From the NCBI GenBank assembly GCA_030525945.1, contig JAUNDT010000002.1, forward strand, positions 1 through 64,000: a stretch of DNA of 64,000 bases, read 5' to 3'. Below are positions 1 to 8,809 of the stretch, piece by piece (within the stretch, counting starts at the first letter, position 1; every line of letters begins with the position of its first letter). Source of the DNA: Coriobacteriaceae bacterium (GTDB taxonomy: Bacteria; Actinomycetota; Coriobacteriia; Coriobacteriales; Coriobacteriaceae). The position numbers and the translations under genes were made by a program. The notes under the pieces were generated by a model, which was not told the origin of the DNA, did not search any database, and saw only the letters and a list, made by a program, of their open reading frames with translations.

Positions 1-171
1 CGGGGAGGAGGGCGGCGTGATGCCATGATGCAGGTGGATTCAGGCAGCGGCCGTCCTCGCAAAATGTCCTACACCAACTTCTCCGACACTACCCCGGTTC
101 CAAAGGATCGGCGTACTCATTTGCCCAGGATGTTGGATTTCAGCAACGGCGGGCGCTGGGAAACAAAATAA
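1..171 (+). other. Open frame at the window edge, possible 3' end of a gene or repeat
   Basis: Frame 1 is open from the first base to a TAA at 169-171, giving 56 residues that end in GRWETK. I recognise no domain. The composition is less GC-biased than true genes nearby, and no start is visible, so this may be the tail of a truncated gene, a mobile-element remnant or non-coding DNA. Nothing convincing is coded between 172 and 287, which holds only a small hairpin just past the end of the next gene. Confidence 0.2.
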
Positions 172-267
172 ATAGCGGCTTGACGTGGCTTAGTGGTTTT
201 ATCGCCATAGTTACAAGTCGAAATAACTAATCAGATACCCATTGCAACGTTGCGCGATATGCTGGCA

Positions 268-283
268 CGGCGCCGTAGCGCCG
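268..283 (-). terminator. Short GC hairpin after the first glycosyltransferase
   Basis: Arms CGGCGC and GCGCCG pair around a CGTA loop, 4 bases past the stop codon of the minus-strand glycosyltransferase. There is no T tract on the minus strand, so intrinsic termination would be weak. Confidence 0.3.
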
Positions 284-287
284 CCCG

Positions 288-1229
288 TCAGTGGGAACGC
301 TTCTTAATGAAATTTGTTATAAGAGAAAAGATGGGTGTCGGGACGATATGAAGAGCGATTTCAAACCATGCAATTGCTGGAGAGGCTTTGCGGTACTTGA
401 ACAGCAGCAAAACGTTGCCCGTTTCTCTGGCATGTGCAAATGATGCAATTTCGTTTGCGTGAATTGAATTTGGGAATCGAGTGCAGAACTCCCTTGCCAT
501 CATTAGGTGTGGTGCGACACGTGTGTCAATCCAATCCTGCTTTGTTTCAACGCCTGTTAGTGTTCCAGAGACGTTTTCACCATGCCTACGGTATTGAACA
601 AGGCAGTCTGTCAGGAAGGCGACTTTACCCAGCTCGCTTGCAATAAGTGTGACCCATAAATCATGGGCGGTGTGCGCTGGGAAGGGGAGAGCCTGTTTAG
701 CGATATCAGCGCGAACCATGGTGGCCATTCCAATAGAATGACAAGACGACGCGGCTCGAACGGTAATATCGTCGCCGGTGTTCCAATTCACTTCGTATAC
801 CTTTGGGTGTGAATCGCGATAGCTTGCTTCTACGATTTCGTCTTTAGCATTAATGATGGAGCGATCGCATGTGACTAGAACTGCCCCAGTTTCCAGCATA
901 TAGTCGACTGCCTTGGTAAGACGGTCTTGTTCCCAGACATCATCTTGGTCACAAAAAACGAAAATATCTTCGTCTGCGTCTTTTACCAGTGCTTCAAAAG
1001 ACGCGATATATCCAATGTTTTTCTCAGATGGCATAAAGACAACTGGAAAGTTATCCAGATGCTTTCTCACAAAGGGCTCGATGGTTGCATCGGATGGAAA
1101 GTCGTTACGAACATAAAGCACAGCATTGGGATAGTTTTGCAAGTTGATGGAAGTAAGCTGCCGGGCAAAGTGCTTGTAGTTGGGCTTATAGACTGACATG
1201 AGAATACCTATGTTTGGTTGCTTTTGCAT
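288..1229 (-). CDS. GT2 family glycosyltransferase (rhamnosyltransferase-like)
   Basis: This 313-residue protein is an inverting GT-A glycosyltransferase that probably adds one sugar to a lipid-linked surface polysaccharide on the cytoplasmic face of the membrane. The N-terminus has the family's nucleotide-binding start (ILMSVYKPN, residues 10-17), and the metal-binding acidic motif is DQDD at about 94-97. A hydrophobic C-terminal stretch near residue 285 may touch the membrane. The ATG follows an AGAAAG ribosome site that overlaps the end of the upstream flippase gene, from which it is separated by 5 bases. It is the last gene of a four-gene minus-strand operon (flippase, DUF2304, GT2). The sugar donor cannot be told from sequence; rhamnose is a guess from the rml genes nearby. 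Confidence 0.85.
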   Translation of the reverse strand: MQKQPNIGILMSVYKPNYKHFARQLTSINLQNYPNAVLYVRNDFPSDATIEPFVRKHLDNFPVVFMPSEKNIGYIASFEALVKDADEDIFVFCDQDDVWEQDRLTKAVDYMLETGAVLVTCDRSIINAKDEIVEASYRDSHPKVYEVNWNTGDDITVRAASSCHSIGMATMVRADIAKQALPFPAHTAHDLWVTLIASELGKVAFLTDCLVQYRRHGENVSGTLTGVETKQDWIDTRVAPHLMMAREFCTRFPNSIHANEIASFAHARETGNVLLLFKYRKASPAIAWFEIALHIVPTPIFSLITNFIKKRSH

Positions 1230-1234
1230 AGTAG

Positions 1235-2458
1235 CTACTTTCTAGATTTAACCGCTCGATAAAGGGCAATTAACATAAGGATTGAACCAACAGCGTATGC
1301 CGCAGAAATTGATACGCTGCATCCATTCATGTCGAGCTTGTCGATAAGGGGCTTCGTCGCAAATATGACGACAACCAGGGGAATGAGATTTCCGAGAAAC
1401 ACCCATTTTGTTTCTCGGGCTGCGATCAGCTGGTCCGTTAAAAAGGATGCCGCCGCGCAGAGCATCACGCTTGCTATCGCTGCATACATGAGGAATGAGT
1501 AGGACGAAGCTTCGGCTCCAAAGGCAATTGTGAGAAAAGGCTTGCCAATAAAGAAGAAGATCAAATCTCCAACAAGCGCCAACCCGAGCATCGCAACGAG
1601 AACTTTGGTAAGAAGCTGAAAGAATCGAGCTGTTTCATTTCGGTCAATGTGTTCCGCAAAGACACCCAACAATGGAGCGTATATATATCCTGCTCCCGCC
1701 TGGACAATGACGACTGGGGTACAGACAGAGGCGTATATTCCCAGGACTTCGGCCCCGGAGGTATCTCCAAGGATTTGACGAGCGACAGAAACAACTGCGG
1801 TGCAACATGCAGTACCAAGCACGGCTGGAAGACAGCTTTTGGCGAGTTCGATTGCTCGGACTGCGCTGATAGCGGGTCTCAGTCGTTCAAATTGTTTGGC
1901 CATTTTCCAGTCGTACGGAATCACCGCCACTGTTGAGAGACACATAGCTGCTATCGACAGCGATAGGGATTTGGTTATGACCATGGTTACGCTGAAAAAG
2001 AAAAGCGAAAGCATCCCGCGTACAGCCATAGACTTTCCGCAGATATCCATTCGCATGTTTTTTTGGTCTATGCCATGTAACACATCAATAAGACTGTCTA
2101 TCAACTTATATATAACATACAGCATGATGGCTGGAATGGTTGCGGGGCTTTCAGTTGCAATGGCATACCCGCATGAGCCTATAAGAGCAACAAGAATAGT
2201 GAGCATTCGAAAGGCAATGTACTCCGATGCGCTGTATTCATTTTTAGTGTCAGAAACCTGGAACACCCTCACCTTAAACTGGGCAATAGGGGTGAATATA
2301 TTTGCAATTGCCATGCAAATAGACAGGACGCCAGCTGTTTCGAAGCTATTTGAAAGCCTTACGACTAATACGGTTATCAGCCATTGGCAAATCAGGCTGA
2401 TAAATGATCCGACAGAGTTCCATATCATGTTGGCGCGCAAGGATACCTGTTGAGCCAA
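1235..2458 (-). CDS. Polysaccharide flippase-like membrane protein (Wzx/MATE-like)
   Basis: This is a 407-residue, almost wholly hydrophobic protein with about twelve predicted membrane segments, the layout of the polysaccharide-exporter (Wzx/MOP) superfamily. Such proteins flip undecaprenyl-linked oligosaccharide repeat units across the membrane. The start is a TTG preceded by AAGGAG ten bases upstream, and the next gene upstream ends 3 bases before it, so translation is probably coupled. Base composition is clearly more AT-rich than in the housekeeping genes of the window, as is usual for strain-variable polysaccharide genes. It lies between glycosyltransferases, which supports the role. 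Together with wzm/wzt further on, the locus holds two different export routes, so two polymers or a composite locus are possible. Confidence 0.75.
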   Translation of the reverse strand: MAQQVSLRANMIWNSVGSFISLICQWLITVLVVRLSNSFETAGVLSICMAIANIFTPIAQFKVRVFQVSDTKNEYSASEYIAFRMLTILVALIGSCGYAIATESPATIPAIMLYVIYKLIDSLIDVLHGIDQKNMRMDICGKSMAVRGMLSLFFFSVTMVITKSLSLSIAAMCLSTVAVIPYDWKMAKQFERLRPAISAVRAIELAKSCLPAVLGTACCTAVVSVARQILGDTSGAEVLGIYASVCTPVVIVQAGAGYIYAPLLGVFAEHIDRNETARFFQLLTKVLVAMLGLALVGDLIFFFIGKPFLTIAFGAEASSYSFLMYAAIASVMLCAAASFLTDQLIAARETKWVFLGNLIPLVVVIFATKPLIDKLDMNGCSVSISAAYAVGSILMLIALYRAVKSRK

Positions 2459-2460
2459 GA

Positions 2461-2823
2461 TTACTTGTCTCCTTTTGATGTGCTGGAGCTTATCGCTGAT
2501 GCTCTGTGAAGGGCAACGTCCTGCGTTAGTGCGGCAGTTTTGCGGCGTAGCTGGGCCAGCTGGGTCTGGATAGTGAATTCACGAATCATTAGCAGGCCGA
2601 TCACCGCAAGAAACACGAAGTTCGAGGGTGATTGGATGCCGAGCAGGTTCGAGAAGAAATACGCGATGCCAGGGAAAATGGCAATGATGAGCAGGCAGCC
2701 GCTTACGAATAGCCAAAAAAGCGAATCTGTGGTGTCAAATTGGGATTTCCGAAGCTTGTGAGTCACAAAAATGAGCATAAGGAGGGCGCAGATAACCATT
2801 GCGCCGCGTAGAACAGAATTCAC
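2461..2823 (-). CDS. DUF2304 family small membrane protein
   Basis: This 120-residue protein has three hydrophobic segments (about residues 5-22, 36-53 and 64-84) and then a polar, partly helical C-terminal tail (about 85-115). That layout fits DUF2304, a family whose members sit beside dolichyl-phosphate-mannose-synthase-like GT2 genes. They are thought to work with these in making or moving polyprenyl-phosphate sugars; the precise function is not established. The GTG start has a GGAGG site five bases upstream and lies 2 bases after the stop codon of just such a GT2 gene, so the pair is probably co-translated. Confidence 0.7.
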   Translation of the reverse strand: MNSVLRGAMVICALLMLIFVTHKLRKSQFDTTDSLFWLFVSGCLLIIAIFPGIAYFFSNLLGIQSPSNFVFLAVIGLLMIREFTIQTQLAQLRRKTAALTQDVALHRASAISSSTSKGDK

Positions 2824-2825
2824 GA

Positions 2826-3512
2826 CTACCTCCTAAACCAAAGGGAAAATAGGATCGCGGAGCAGGTGGTTGCCATATAGGAGATGGATTTCGAGAACGT
2901 GAAATAGCTTTCCCCGGCAGCGCGTTCACGCATGGAAACCTGGCGCTCGACTACAGTCGCACCCTTGCGTTTAATGAGGAATGCAAGGGTTTCTGGTTCG
3001 GGTGTCAGGTCACCTCTGACTGCAAATCGCTCAATAATTGATTTGTTATAGAGACGCATGCCCGAGGTGGGGTCTTTAATGGTCGTACCCGTGGTGAGGC
3101 GAATGAAAGCGGCGATGAGGTTGGAGCCCAGCATGCGTAGCGATGCCGGTTTTCGTTCGGTCACGAATCGAGACCCAATCACGATGTCGGCATGCGTCGT
3201 GTCCATGGCTGCAACGAGATCGGCTATGTGGCTTGGTACGTGCTGCCCGTCTGCGTCAAATTGAATAGCGTGATCGTAGCCGTGCGTATAGGCATACTTC
3301 ATCCCTGTTTGGAAAGCACCCGTCAGCCCCAGATTGACTGGCAGATCGATGAGGTTAAAGCCAAGGTCGCGGCAAATCTGCGCCGTGGAATCACGGGAGC
3401 CATCGTTGACAACGATGTAATCATATTCGGGCGCCTGCTCTCGTAGCTCCATTACTGTGCGCGCTATACATGCTTCCTCGTTGTAGGCGGGGATAATAAC
3501 TAGTGTTGACAA
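2826..3512 (-). CDS. GT2 glycosyltransferase, dolichyl-phosphate mannose synthase-like
   Basis: This 228-residue single-domain GT-A enzyme has IIPAYNEE near the N-terminus (residues 6-13), VVNDGSRDST (about 35-44) and QFDADGQH (about 84-91). These are the nucleotide-sugar and metal motifs of the DPM1/polyprenyl-phosphate glycosyltransferase branch. It probably loads a sugar onto undecaprenyl phosphate for later transfer outside the membrane. The TTG start has an AAGGAG site nine bases upstream. It is the first gene of the minus-strand operon and is divergent from the GT4 gene; the roughly 130-bp gap between them must hold both promoters. The partner DUF2304 gene follows directly. Confidence 0.85.
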   Translation of the reverse strand: MSTLVIIPAYNEEACIARTVMELREQAPEYDYIVVNDGSRDSTAQICRDLGFNLIDLPVNLGLTGAFQTGMKYAYTHGYDHAIQFDADGQHVPSHIADLVAAMDTTHADIVIGSRFVTERKPASLRMLGSNLIAAFIRLTTGTTIKDPTSGMRLYNKSIIERFAVRGDLTPEPETLAFLIKRKGATVVERQVSMRERAAGESYFTFSKSISYMATTCSAILFSLWFRR

Positions 3513-3641
3513 GGTATCGCGCTCCTTGCGAATCAGTGACCATCTTTAGCTTCATCTGATTCATGATACGCTATGCAAGGAAATATATTAATTCTTTCAT
3601 GCATCTTTCGCATGGAGTGGAGTTGAAGGCCGGGTGGCGGT

Positions 3642-4778
3642 TTGTCAACAATTTGCATCTTTTCTGCCTTGTGTTTCCCCAGCATGGGCGGTGTTGAGCG
3701 ATTTACGGACAGTCTTTCTGCTGAGCTGGTCCGGCAGGGCCATGAGGTGATCGTTGTCACGAACGATACGCACGGTTTGGGGATGCATGATGTCTCTTCA
3801 GGTGTCGAGACGTTTCGCTTACCGTGCTTCAATGTGTTGGGTGGTCGCTACCCTGTTCCAGTCTGCAATTTTGATTACCGTGTCGTCATGGATGAGCTCG
3901 ATGCGCGCCAGATCGATGGCATCTTGGTCAACACGCGCTTCTACTTGCATTCGATACTGGGCGTTCGCATTGCTAAGCGTCATGGGCTTCAGGCCGTTGT
4001 GCTCGATCATGGTTCGGCGTACTTAACGCTCGGCTCTTCTGTATTGGATTGGGCGATCGCGCGCTATGAGGATACGATCACGAGGTATCTACGGCGGCAA
4101 CCGGTTGATTTTTACGGTATTTCGCAGAAAAGCACAGAGTGGCTTGCGCATTTTGGTGTGAAGGCGCGTGGGATCATCAACAATTCAATTGATGCTGCGG
4201 CGTATCGAGCGCAGGCATCCAGTAGGTCGTTTAGATCTGAGTTGGGCATCGGCGACGAGTTGATGTTGGCATTCACGGGGCGTTTTATTCTCGAGAAAGG
4301 TATTACCGTCCTGATTGATATGATGCGGCAACTTCAAGGTGAACGAGTGCATCTGGTTATGGCTGGGGATGGTCCGCTGCGTAGCGTGATTGAAGATGCA
4401 AAGCTCGAGGCTGTGCATCTCGTTGGGAGGCTCGATGCGCCCGATATTGCTGCTCTGCTGTTGGAGAGCGATGTGTTCTGTCTCCCTACCCGTTCTGAGG
4501 GTTTCTCGACTTCCCTTCTTGAATCTGCCGCGTGTGGAACACCGTCTCTGGTGACGGATGTCGGCGGCGCACGCGAGCTGATGCCGGATGACTCGTACGG
4601 TTTTGTCATGCATGAGGCCGATGCTCGCGCATTCGCATCGCTTGTTCATCGGATTTTGCGGGGGACCTACGACCTTGCGGACATGGGTGATCGCTGCAGA
4701 TGTCGAGCTGAGGAGTATTGTTCTTGGGATGCTACGGCGCATAAAGTGGTCGAAGCGGTCTGCCCAAATCGACGTTGA
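3642..4778 (+). CDS. GT4 family glycosyltransferase
   Basis: This 378-residue GT-B glycosyltransferase starts with an acceptor-binding domain (SMGGVER, residues 14-20). The C-terminal donor-binding half has GRFILEKG near 205 and the family E-x7-E motif (EGFSTSLLE, about 286-294), followed by CGTPSLVTDVGG. Retaining GT4 enzymes transfer sugars such as mannose, glucose or GlcNAc to lipid-linked glycans in the cytoplasm. The TTG start is chosen because an in-frame TGA lies just upstream at 3624-3626 and the reading begins directly with the expected beta strand. The exact donor is unknown. Confidence 0.85.
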   Translation: MSTICIFSALCFPSMGGVERFTDSLSAELVRQGHEVIVVTNDTHGLGMHDVSSGVETFRLPCFNVLGGRYPVPVCNFDYRVVMDELDARQIDGILVNTRFYLHSILGVRIAKRHGLQAVVLDHGSAYLTLGSSVLDWAIARYEDTITRYLRRQPVDFYGISQKSTEWLAHFGVKARGIINNSIDAAAYRAQASSRSFRSELGIGDELMLAFTGRFILEKGITVLIDMMRQLQGERVHLVMAGDGPLRSVIEDAKLEAVHLVGRLDAPDIAALLLESDVFCLPTRSEGFSTSLLESAACGTPSLVTDVGGARELMPDDSYGFVMHEADARAFASLVHRILRGTYDLADMGDRCRCRAEEYCSWDATAHKVVEAVCPNRR

Positions 4779-4911
4779 GGCGCACACGCCTTTTTCATCT
4801 CCTCGCTACACTGCAATCGGGTGTTGTTGCCTTGACGTTATTATAGGTTTCAATCTAACCTTAATTAGTATCCTTGCTTCCGTTCCTACTGTTTTTTTTG
4901 GAGGCTAATCC

Positions 4912-6975
4912 GTGGGAAAGCATTCCGATGCTGGCATGCAAAAAGATGAACCTGTTGTGCTTGTTCGCGCGATGGCCATGGTTGGGGCTGTACAGCTTGC
5001 CATCTTGGTGATTGGGCTAGTCGTGGCGTTTTTTTTCTTTGCCAAGAGCCCGTCCGCTTCAGTCATTCTCTTTATCGGCGCCAGCATGGTGTTTTTCTCT
5101 CTTTTTGCAATTAAGGATATTTTTTATAAAGGGCAAAAGACATTTTTGGGCTGTCTGAAGCCATATCAGCTAGTTTATTTCTTGGTCATATGTATCGTGC
5201 TGGCCGGGTTTCTAGAGGCTGGTACCTTGGTGGGGGCTGCAACCAAGTCGCCTTTTAATCTTGGTGATTGGAGTATTCAGAGATATCTTTTCTTTGTGTG
5301 TGCCGTGCACCTTTTTTCGGTGCTTTGTCTTGAATATCTACCTTTGGATTTTTTCACGTGTATCAAGGTGTCCGTTGAGAGGGCGAGATCGCGGTCGATG
5401 TTTCGCATGGCTCTCTGTCTGATGGGTGTGTTGGTTGCAGGTGTTCTCGGCGGGCTGTGTCTCCGTCTTTTCATTGGTGTTGCCGCTGCCCCGGCCTCTC
5501 TTTTTTGCGCTTTTATTGCATCCGCAGTTTTGGTCTTGGCTCGTATTTGCAGGCACGGTTCGCGTTTGCGAATTGAGACGGGCTTTTTAGTCGTAGCGCT
5601 TTCAGCTGGCATTGCCTTTATCGTTGCGGTTCCAGCTTCAAATCTGTTTTCCTGGGATGATGAAGTTCATTATGGCAACGCATTGCGGCTGTCTTACATT
5701 AGCGACCCAGAGTTTACATCGAGTGATTTGATGATGACTAAGCTCTTTTCTGTAGAGGGCGGCCATTCGGTTGATGCATCCATGGGTAGATGGCCTCTTA
5801 ATTTCGATCTCACGTGGTCCGAGGACCAGATTGATCATTTGAACGAGGAGCTCGATGCGGGGTTTGAGCGCGGTCCGGTTCAAGTGGGCGAAGGCGTTGA
5901 CCTTTCTGTTCTTAACTATACGATGATCGGGTATATTCCCTCTGCGATGGGGCTTTGGCTTGGCCGCCTTCTGGGTTTGCCGTTCCATATGATTTTCGCG
6001 CTGGGGCGTATTGCCAACCTTCTCTCATATTGTTTGGTTTGCTATGCGGCCATCCGTATCATTCCGTGCAAGAAGGCACTGCTTTGCGCTTTGGCGTTGA
6101 TTCCGACTTCGCTATTCATGGCGTCGAATTATGCGTATGACCCGTGGCTGATTTCTTTTGGGTTCTTGTCGATCGCCCTGCTTGTCCGGGAATTGGCCAG
6201 CCCGGCGCCGTTGAGCGTAAGGTCTGCTTCCCCGATTTTCTTTGCATTTCTTTTGGGGCTGGGGCCGAAGGCTGTGTACTTCCCCTTCATTGGGCTGTTG
6301 TTTTTGATGCCACGCAAAAAAATTGCCCCAGAGAAGCGCCAAGTTTATTACCTTGCCGTCGTTGCCCTTGGCATTATCGTTGTGCTGACTTTTTTGGCTC
6401 CGTTGATTGCTACGAATGGTGGTGGAAGTGGAGATCCGCGAGGAGGGTCAGATGTGAACTCTTCTTTACAGTTGAAGCATGTGCTGGCTGATCCGGCTGG
6501 CTATCTCTTACTAGTGATTCGTTTCCTGTTCTTGAGCTATTTGGTTCCCGCTAATGTGGCGACCGCAATGGTGAACCTTGCCTATCTGGGAGATTTGTCG
6601 ATTTCCTGCCTGCCCTTTGCGCTGGGCATCTTGGTTTATCTTGTCGGTTTGATGCTTGTAGACACCAACGATGCGAGCAGGGCGCTTGCTTCGGCTGGAT
6701 CAAAGGTATGGGCGCTTTTCCTATTTGCGGTTGCGTTGTTTGGCATATGCACGGCACTGTACCTGTCCTTTACTTCGGTTGGCGCAAACGATATCGCAGG
6801 AGTTCAGTCGCGGTATTTCTTACCGTTCCTGCTGCCTCTTGGACTGTTTGTGTTTAATTTTAAGAAGGGCTTTTCAGTCAATGAGAGGGTCTGCGGTGCC
6901 ACCGTCCTCGTAGTGTCGTCGGCGCTGGTGCTCGTGACATGGTGGTTCTTGCTGTTTAGCAGGTTAATGGTTTAG
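4912..6975 (+). CDS. DUF2142 family polytopic membrane protein
   Basis: This 687-residue protein has many membrane segments (roughly twelve or more) and a large extracytoplasmic loop that begins with the sequence WDDEVHYGNA near residue 248. DUF2142 proteins carry a similar D-E-H motif early in the first loop and resemble GT-C transferases, which use lipid-phosphate sugars outside the membrane. A role as such a glycosyltransferase is an inference. The GTG start has a good GGAGG site 7 bases upstream. The coding DNA is T-rich compared with the rml genes. The neighbouring DPM-like GT2 and DUF2304 genes could supply its lipid-linked donor. Confidence 0.75.
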   Translation: MGKHSDAGMQKDEPVVLVRAMAMVGAVQLAILVIGLVVAFFFFAKSPSASVILFIGASMVFFSLFAIKDIFYKGQKTFLGCLKPYQLVYFLVICIVLAGFLEAGTLVGAATKSPFNLGDWSIQRYLFFVCAVHLFSVLCLEYLPLDFFTCIKVSVERARSRSMFRMALCLMGVLVAGVLGGLCLRLFIGVAAAPASLFCAFIASAVLVLARICRHGSRLRIETGFLVVALSAGIAFIVAVPASNLFSWDDEVHYGNALRLSYISDPEFTSSDLMMTKLFSVEGGHSVDASMGRWPLNFDLTWSEDQIDHLNEELDAGFERGPVQVGEGVDLSVLNYTMIGYIPSAMGLWLGRLLGLPFHMIFALGRIANLLSYCLVCYAAIRIIPCKKALLCALALIPTSLFMASNYAYDPWLISFGFLSIALLVRELASPAPLSVRSASPIFFAFLLGLGPKAVYFPFIGLLFLMPRKKIAPEKRQVYYLAVVALGIIVVLTFLAPLIATNGGGSGDPRGGSDVNSSLQLKHVLADPAGYLLLVIRFLFLSYLVPANVATAMVNLAYLGDLSISCLPFALGILVYLVGLMLVDTNDASRALASAGSKVWALFLFAVALFGICTALYLSFTSVGANDIAGVQSRYFLPFLLPLGLFVFNFKKGFSVNERVCGATVLVVSSALVLVTWWFLLFSRLMV

Positions 6976-7111
6976 ATTTTGGCTCCGTGTCGATGCATTG
7001 ATTGTTGCTCCGCTGTTCGTGGGATATGTTTGTAGATGGCTGATTCAACTTCACGGTAATCTATCATGCTTAATGAACTTTTTTACTATTGTGTATCCTG
7101 TGGAGGTTGAT

Positions 7112-8278
7112 TTGAGCGATAAGACGTGTATTTCTCGTCGCGGAGCCCTTGCGTCGTCCTCGCTTATTGCTGCCTCAACGGCGTTGATGGCGGCCGGTCG
7201 TGCGTACGGCGGTGAGTTCGCTGAGGCGATCCCGCTTTCGCCGAACGACACCATCTCATTTTTGTATATCGACAACGCCCAGATCGAGGCGGGTTCCGAG
7301 CAAAATGTTGTCGTTTCCCTCTCGCGTCATTCGGGTGTGTCTGCAGGCGTCTTGACCGTTCAGGACGAGGCAGGCGCCGAGCAGACGTGCACGGCTTGCG
7401 GCGTGCAGGACAACGCCCTACTGTTTACCTATGTTCCCTCGGGGATGGGCTCCTGCGAGGTGGCACGTCTCCGGTTCAGGGTAGACGGCGCCGCCTACGA
7501 GATCGACCTTTCCAAGGTCGACGAATCGTATCGCAGTTATAAGGTTGTGCCCATGGCGCTTGCTTATCCGGATGGTGAGGCGGCAAGTGGTCCCGACCTA
7601 CATGTATATACCGGCGATGGAGGCGATGAGCTGGCGGAGTCGGCGTCTATCGAGGAAGCTGCCTCGACTGCCGTTGCGGCAGCAAGTCGTTCGCGTACAG
7701 CTAACCCCGAGAAGAGTGGTCCGCTGGTGATCGCGCTTGATCCGGGTCATGTGGGCGTAAGCTCCGGTGCCGTGGCAAATGGAACCTCCGAGGTAACCGC
7801 CACGTGGAAGGTTGCCCAGTTCTGCAAGGCAGAGCTCGATACGTACCACAATGTCACCGCGGTGTTCACCGTGACGCCCGATGATCGCTTGGACTCCTCA
7901 AGCGAGCTGCGCGAGCGTATGCAGCGTGCGCTCGACCAAGGTGCCGATGTGCTGGTGAGCCTGCATCTGAACTCTACTGGTCTTGGGAATGCCTATGGCG
8001 CTGAGGTGTGGGCGCCGCACAACACGAGCTACAATAACGAGACGCATGCCGTCGGCACGGATTTGGGCAATCAGATTCTTGCCCAGCTGCAGAAGCTCGG
8101 CTTGACCAATCGCGGTGTCAAGTTCCGTTGGATCGATCCGGACCCGAAGTACGATTATCCCGATGGAAGCAACGGCGATTACTACGGCATTATTCGCGAG
8201 GCGCGCAAGTCCAATCTGCCAGCGATTATCGTGGAGCATGCGTTTCTGGACAATTGGAGCGATTACAACAACTTCTGA
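7112..8278 (+). CDS. N-acetylmuramoyl-L-alanine amidase, secreted; frame broken before its repeat region
   Basis: This reading frame encodes 388 residues. The TTG start at 7112 is preferred over longer options because a GGAGG site lies five bases upstream and because it yields a twin-arginine-type signal (SRRGALASS) followed by a hydrophobic stretch. A beta-rich region of unknown type (about 45-185) precedes an amidase_3 domain from about residue 206: DPGHVG carries the first zinc His, an acidic residue follows in the TSEVTATW region, SLHLNS carries the second His and IVEHAFL the catalytic Glu. The enzyme would cut the bond between muramic acid and the stem peptide. The frame stops at 8276-8278, and the natural continuation is in another frame (next entry), so a one-base deletion or assembly error is likely. 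Confidence 0.8.
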   Translation: MSDKTCISRRGALASSSLIAASTALMAAGRAYGGEFAEAIPLSPNDTISFLYIDNAQIEAGSEQNVVVSLSRHSGVSAGVLTVQDEAGAEQTCTACGVQDNALLFTYVPSGMGSCEVARLRFRVDGAAYEIDLSKVDESYRSYKVVPMALAYPDGEAASGPDLHVYTGDGGDELAESASIEEAASTAVAAASRSRTANPEKSGPLVIALDPGHVGVSSGAVANGTSEVTATWKVAQFCKAELDTYHNVTAVFTVTPDDRLDSSSELRERMQRALDQGADVLVSLHLNSTGLGNAYGAEVWAPHNTSYNNETHAVGTDLGNQILAQLQKLGLTNRGVKFRWIDPDPKYDYPDGSNGDYYGIIREARKSNLPAIIVEHAFLDNWSDYNNF

Positions 8279-8763
8279 ACAGCGATGCGAAGTTGCAGTC
8301 ACTCGGTATCGCGGATGCGCGCGGTATTGCCAACTATTATGGCTTGTCGTATGCCGAGGGCACGGTGTATCGTCTCTACTATGCCCCGACGCTCGACCAT
8401 CACTACACTATGGATGCAAACGAGTACCAGGTGCTCGGCGCGCGTGGTTGGATTCAAGAGGGTGTTGCGTGGCATTCTGACGATAAGGAGCACGGTCGTC
8501 CTGTATATCGTCTGTATTATCCACCTACGCTTGACCATCACTATACGATGGATGAGAACGAGTATCGAGTGCTCGGAGGCCGCGGGTGGACTCAGGAGGG
8601 TATTGCCTGGTACTCCTCGCCTGAAGATGAGGGGCAGCCGGTGTATCATCTTTACTATGAGTCAACATATGATCATCACTACACGAAAGACGCCTGGGAA
8701 TACCAAGTGCTCGGTGGCCGCGGGTGGACCCAGGAGGGTATCGCTTGGTACTCCAAGGAGTAG
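8275..8763 (+). pseudogene. Out-of-frame 3' part of the amidase gene: three DUF5648-like repeats
   Basis: Directly after the amidase stop, the frame one base back runs on without a start codon of its own. It reads LNSDAKLQSLGIADARGIANY, the usual end of an amidase_3 domain, and then three ~40-residue repeats of the form VYRLYY..TLDHHYTMD.NEYQVLG.RGW.QEGVAW. The same repeats occur in the next gene. They resemble DUF5648, found in secreted and wall-associated proteins, where they probably bind a cell-surface or host ligand. Re-reading the C at 8275 restores one continuous protein, so this is the displaced C-terminal half of the upstream gene and not an independent gene. No ribosome site precedes it. 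Confidence 0.7.
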
Positions 8764-8809
8764 GCGGCACTGCATAGTTGTTCAGTGAGCGAATAGGGGA
8801 ACGGCCCAT

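Noticed and set aside
8265-8280. Programmed -1 frameshift in the amidase gene
   Set aside because: No X-XXY-YYZ slippery heptamer or strong downstream structure is seen, so a mutation or base-call error is more likely.
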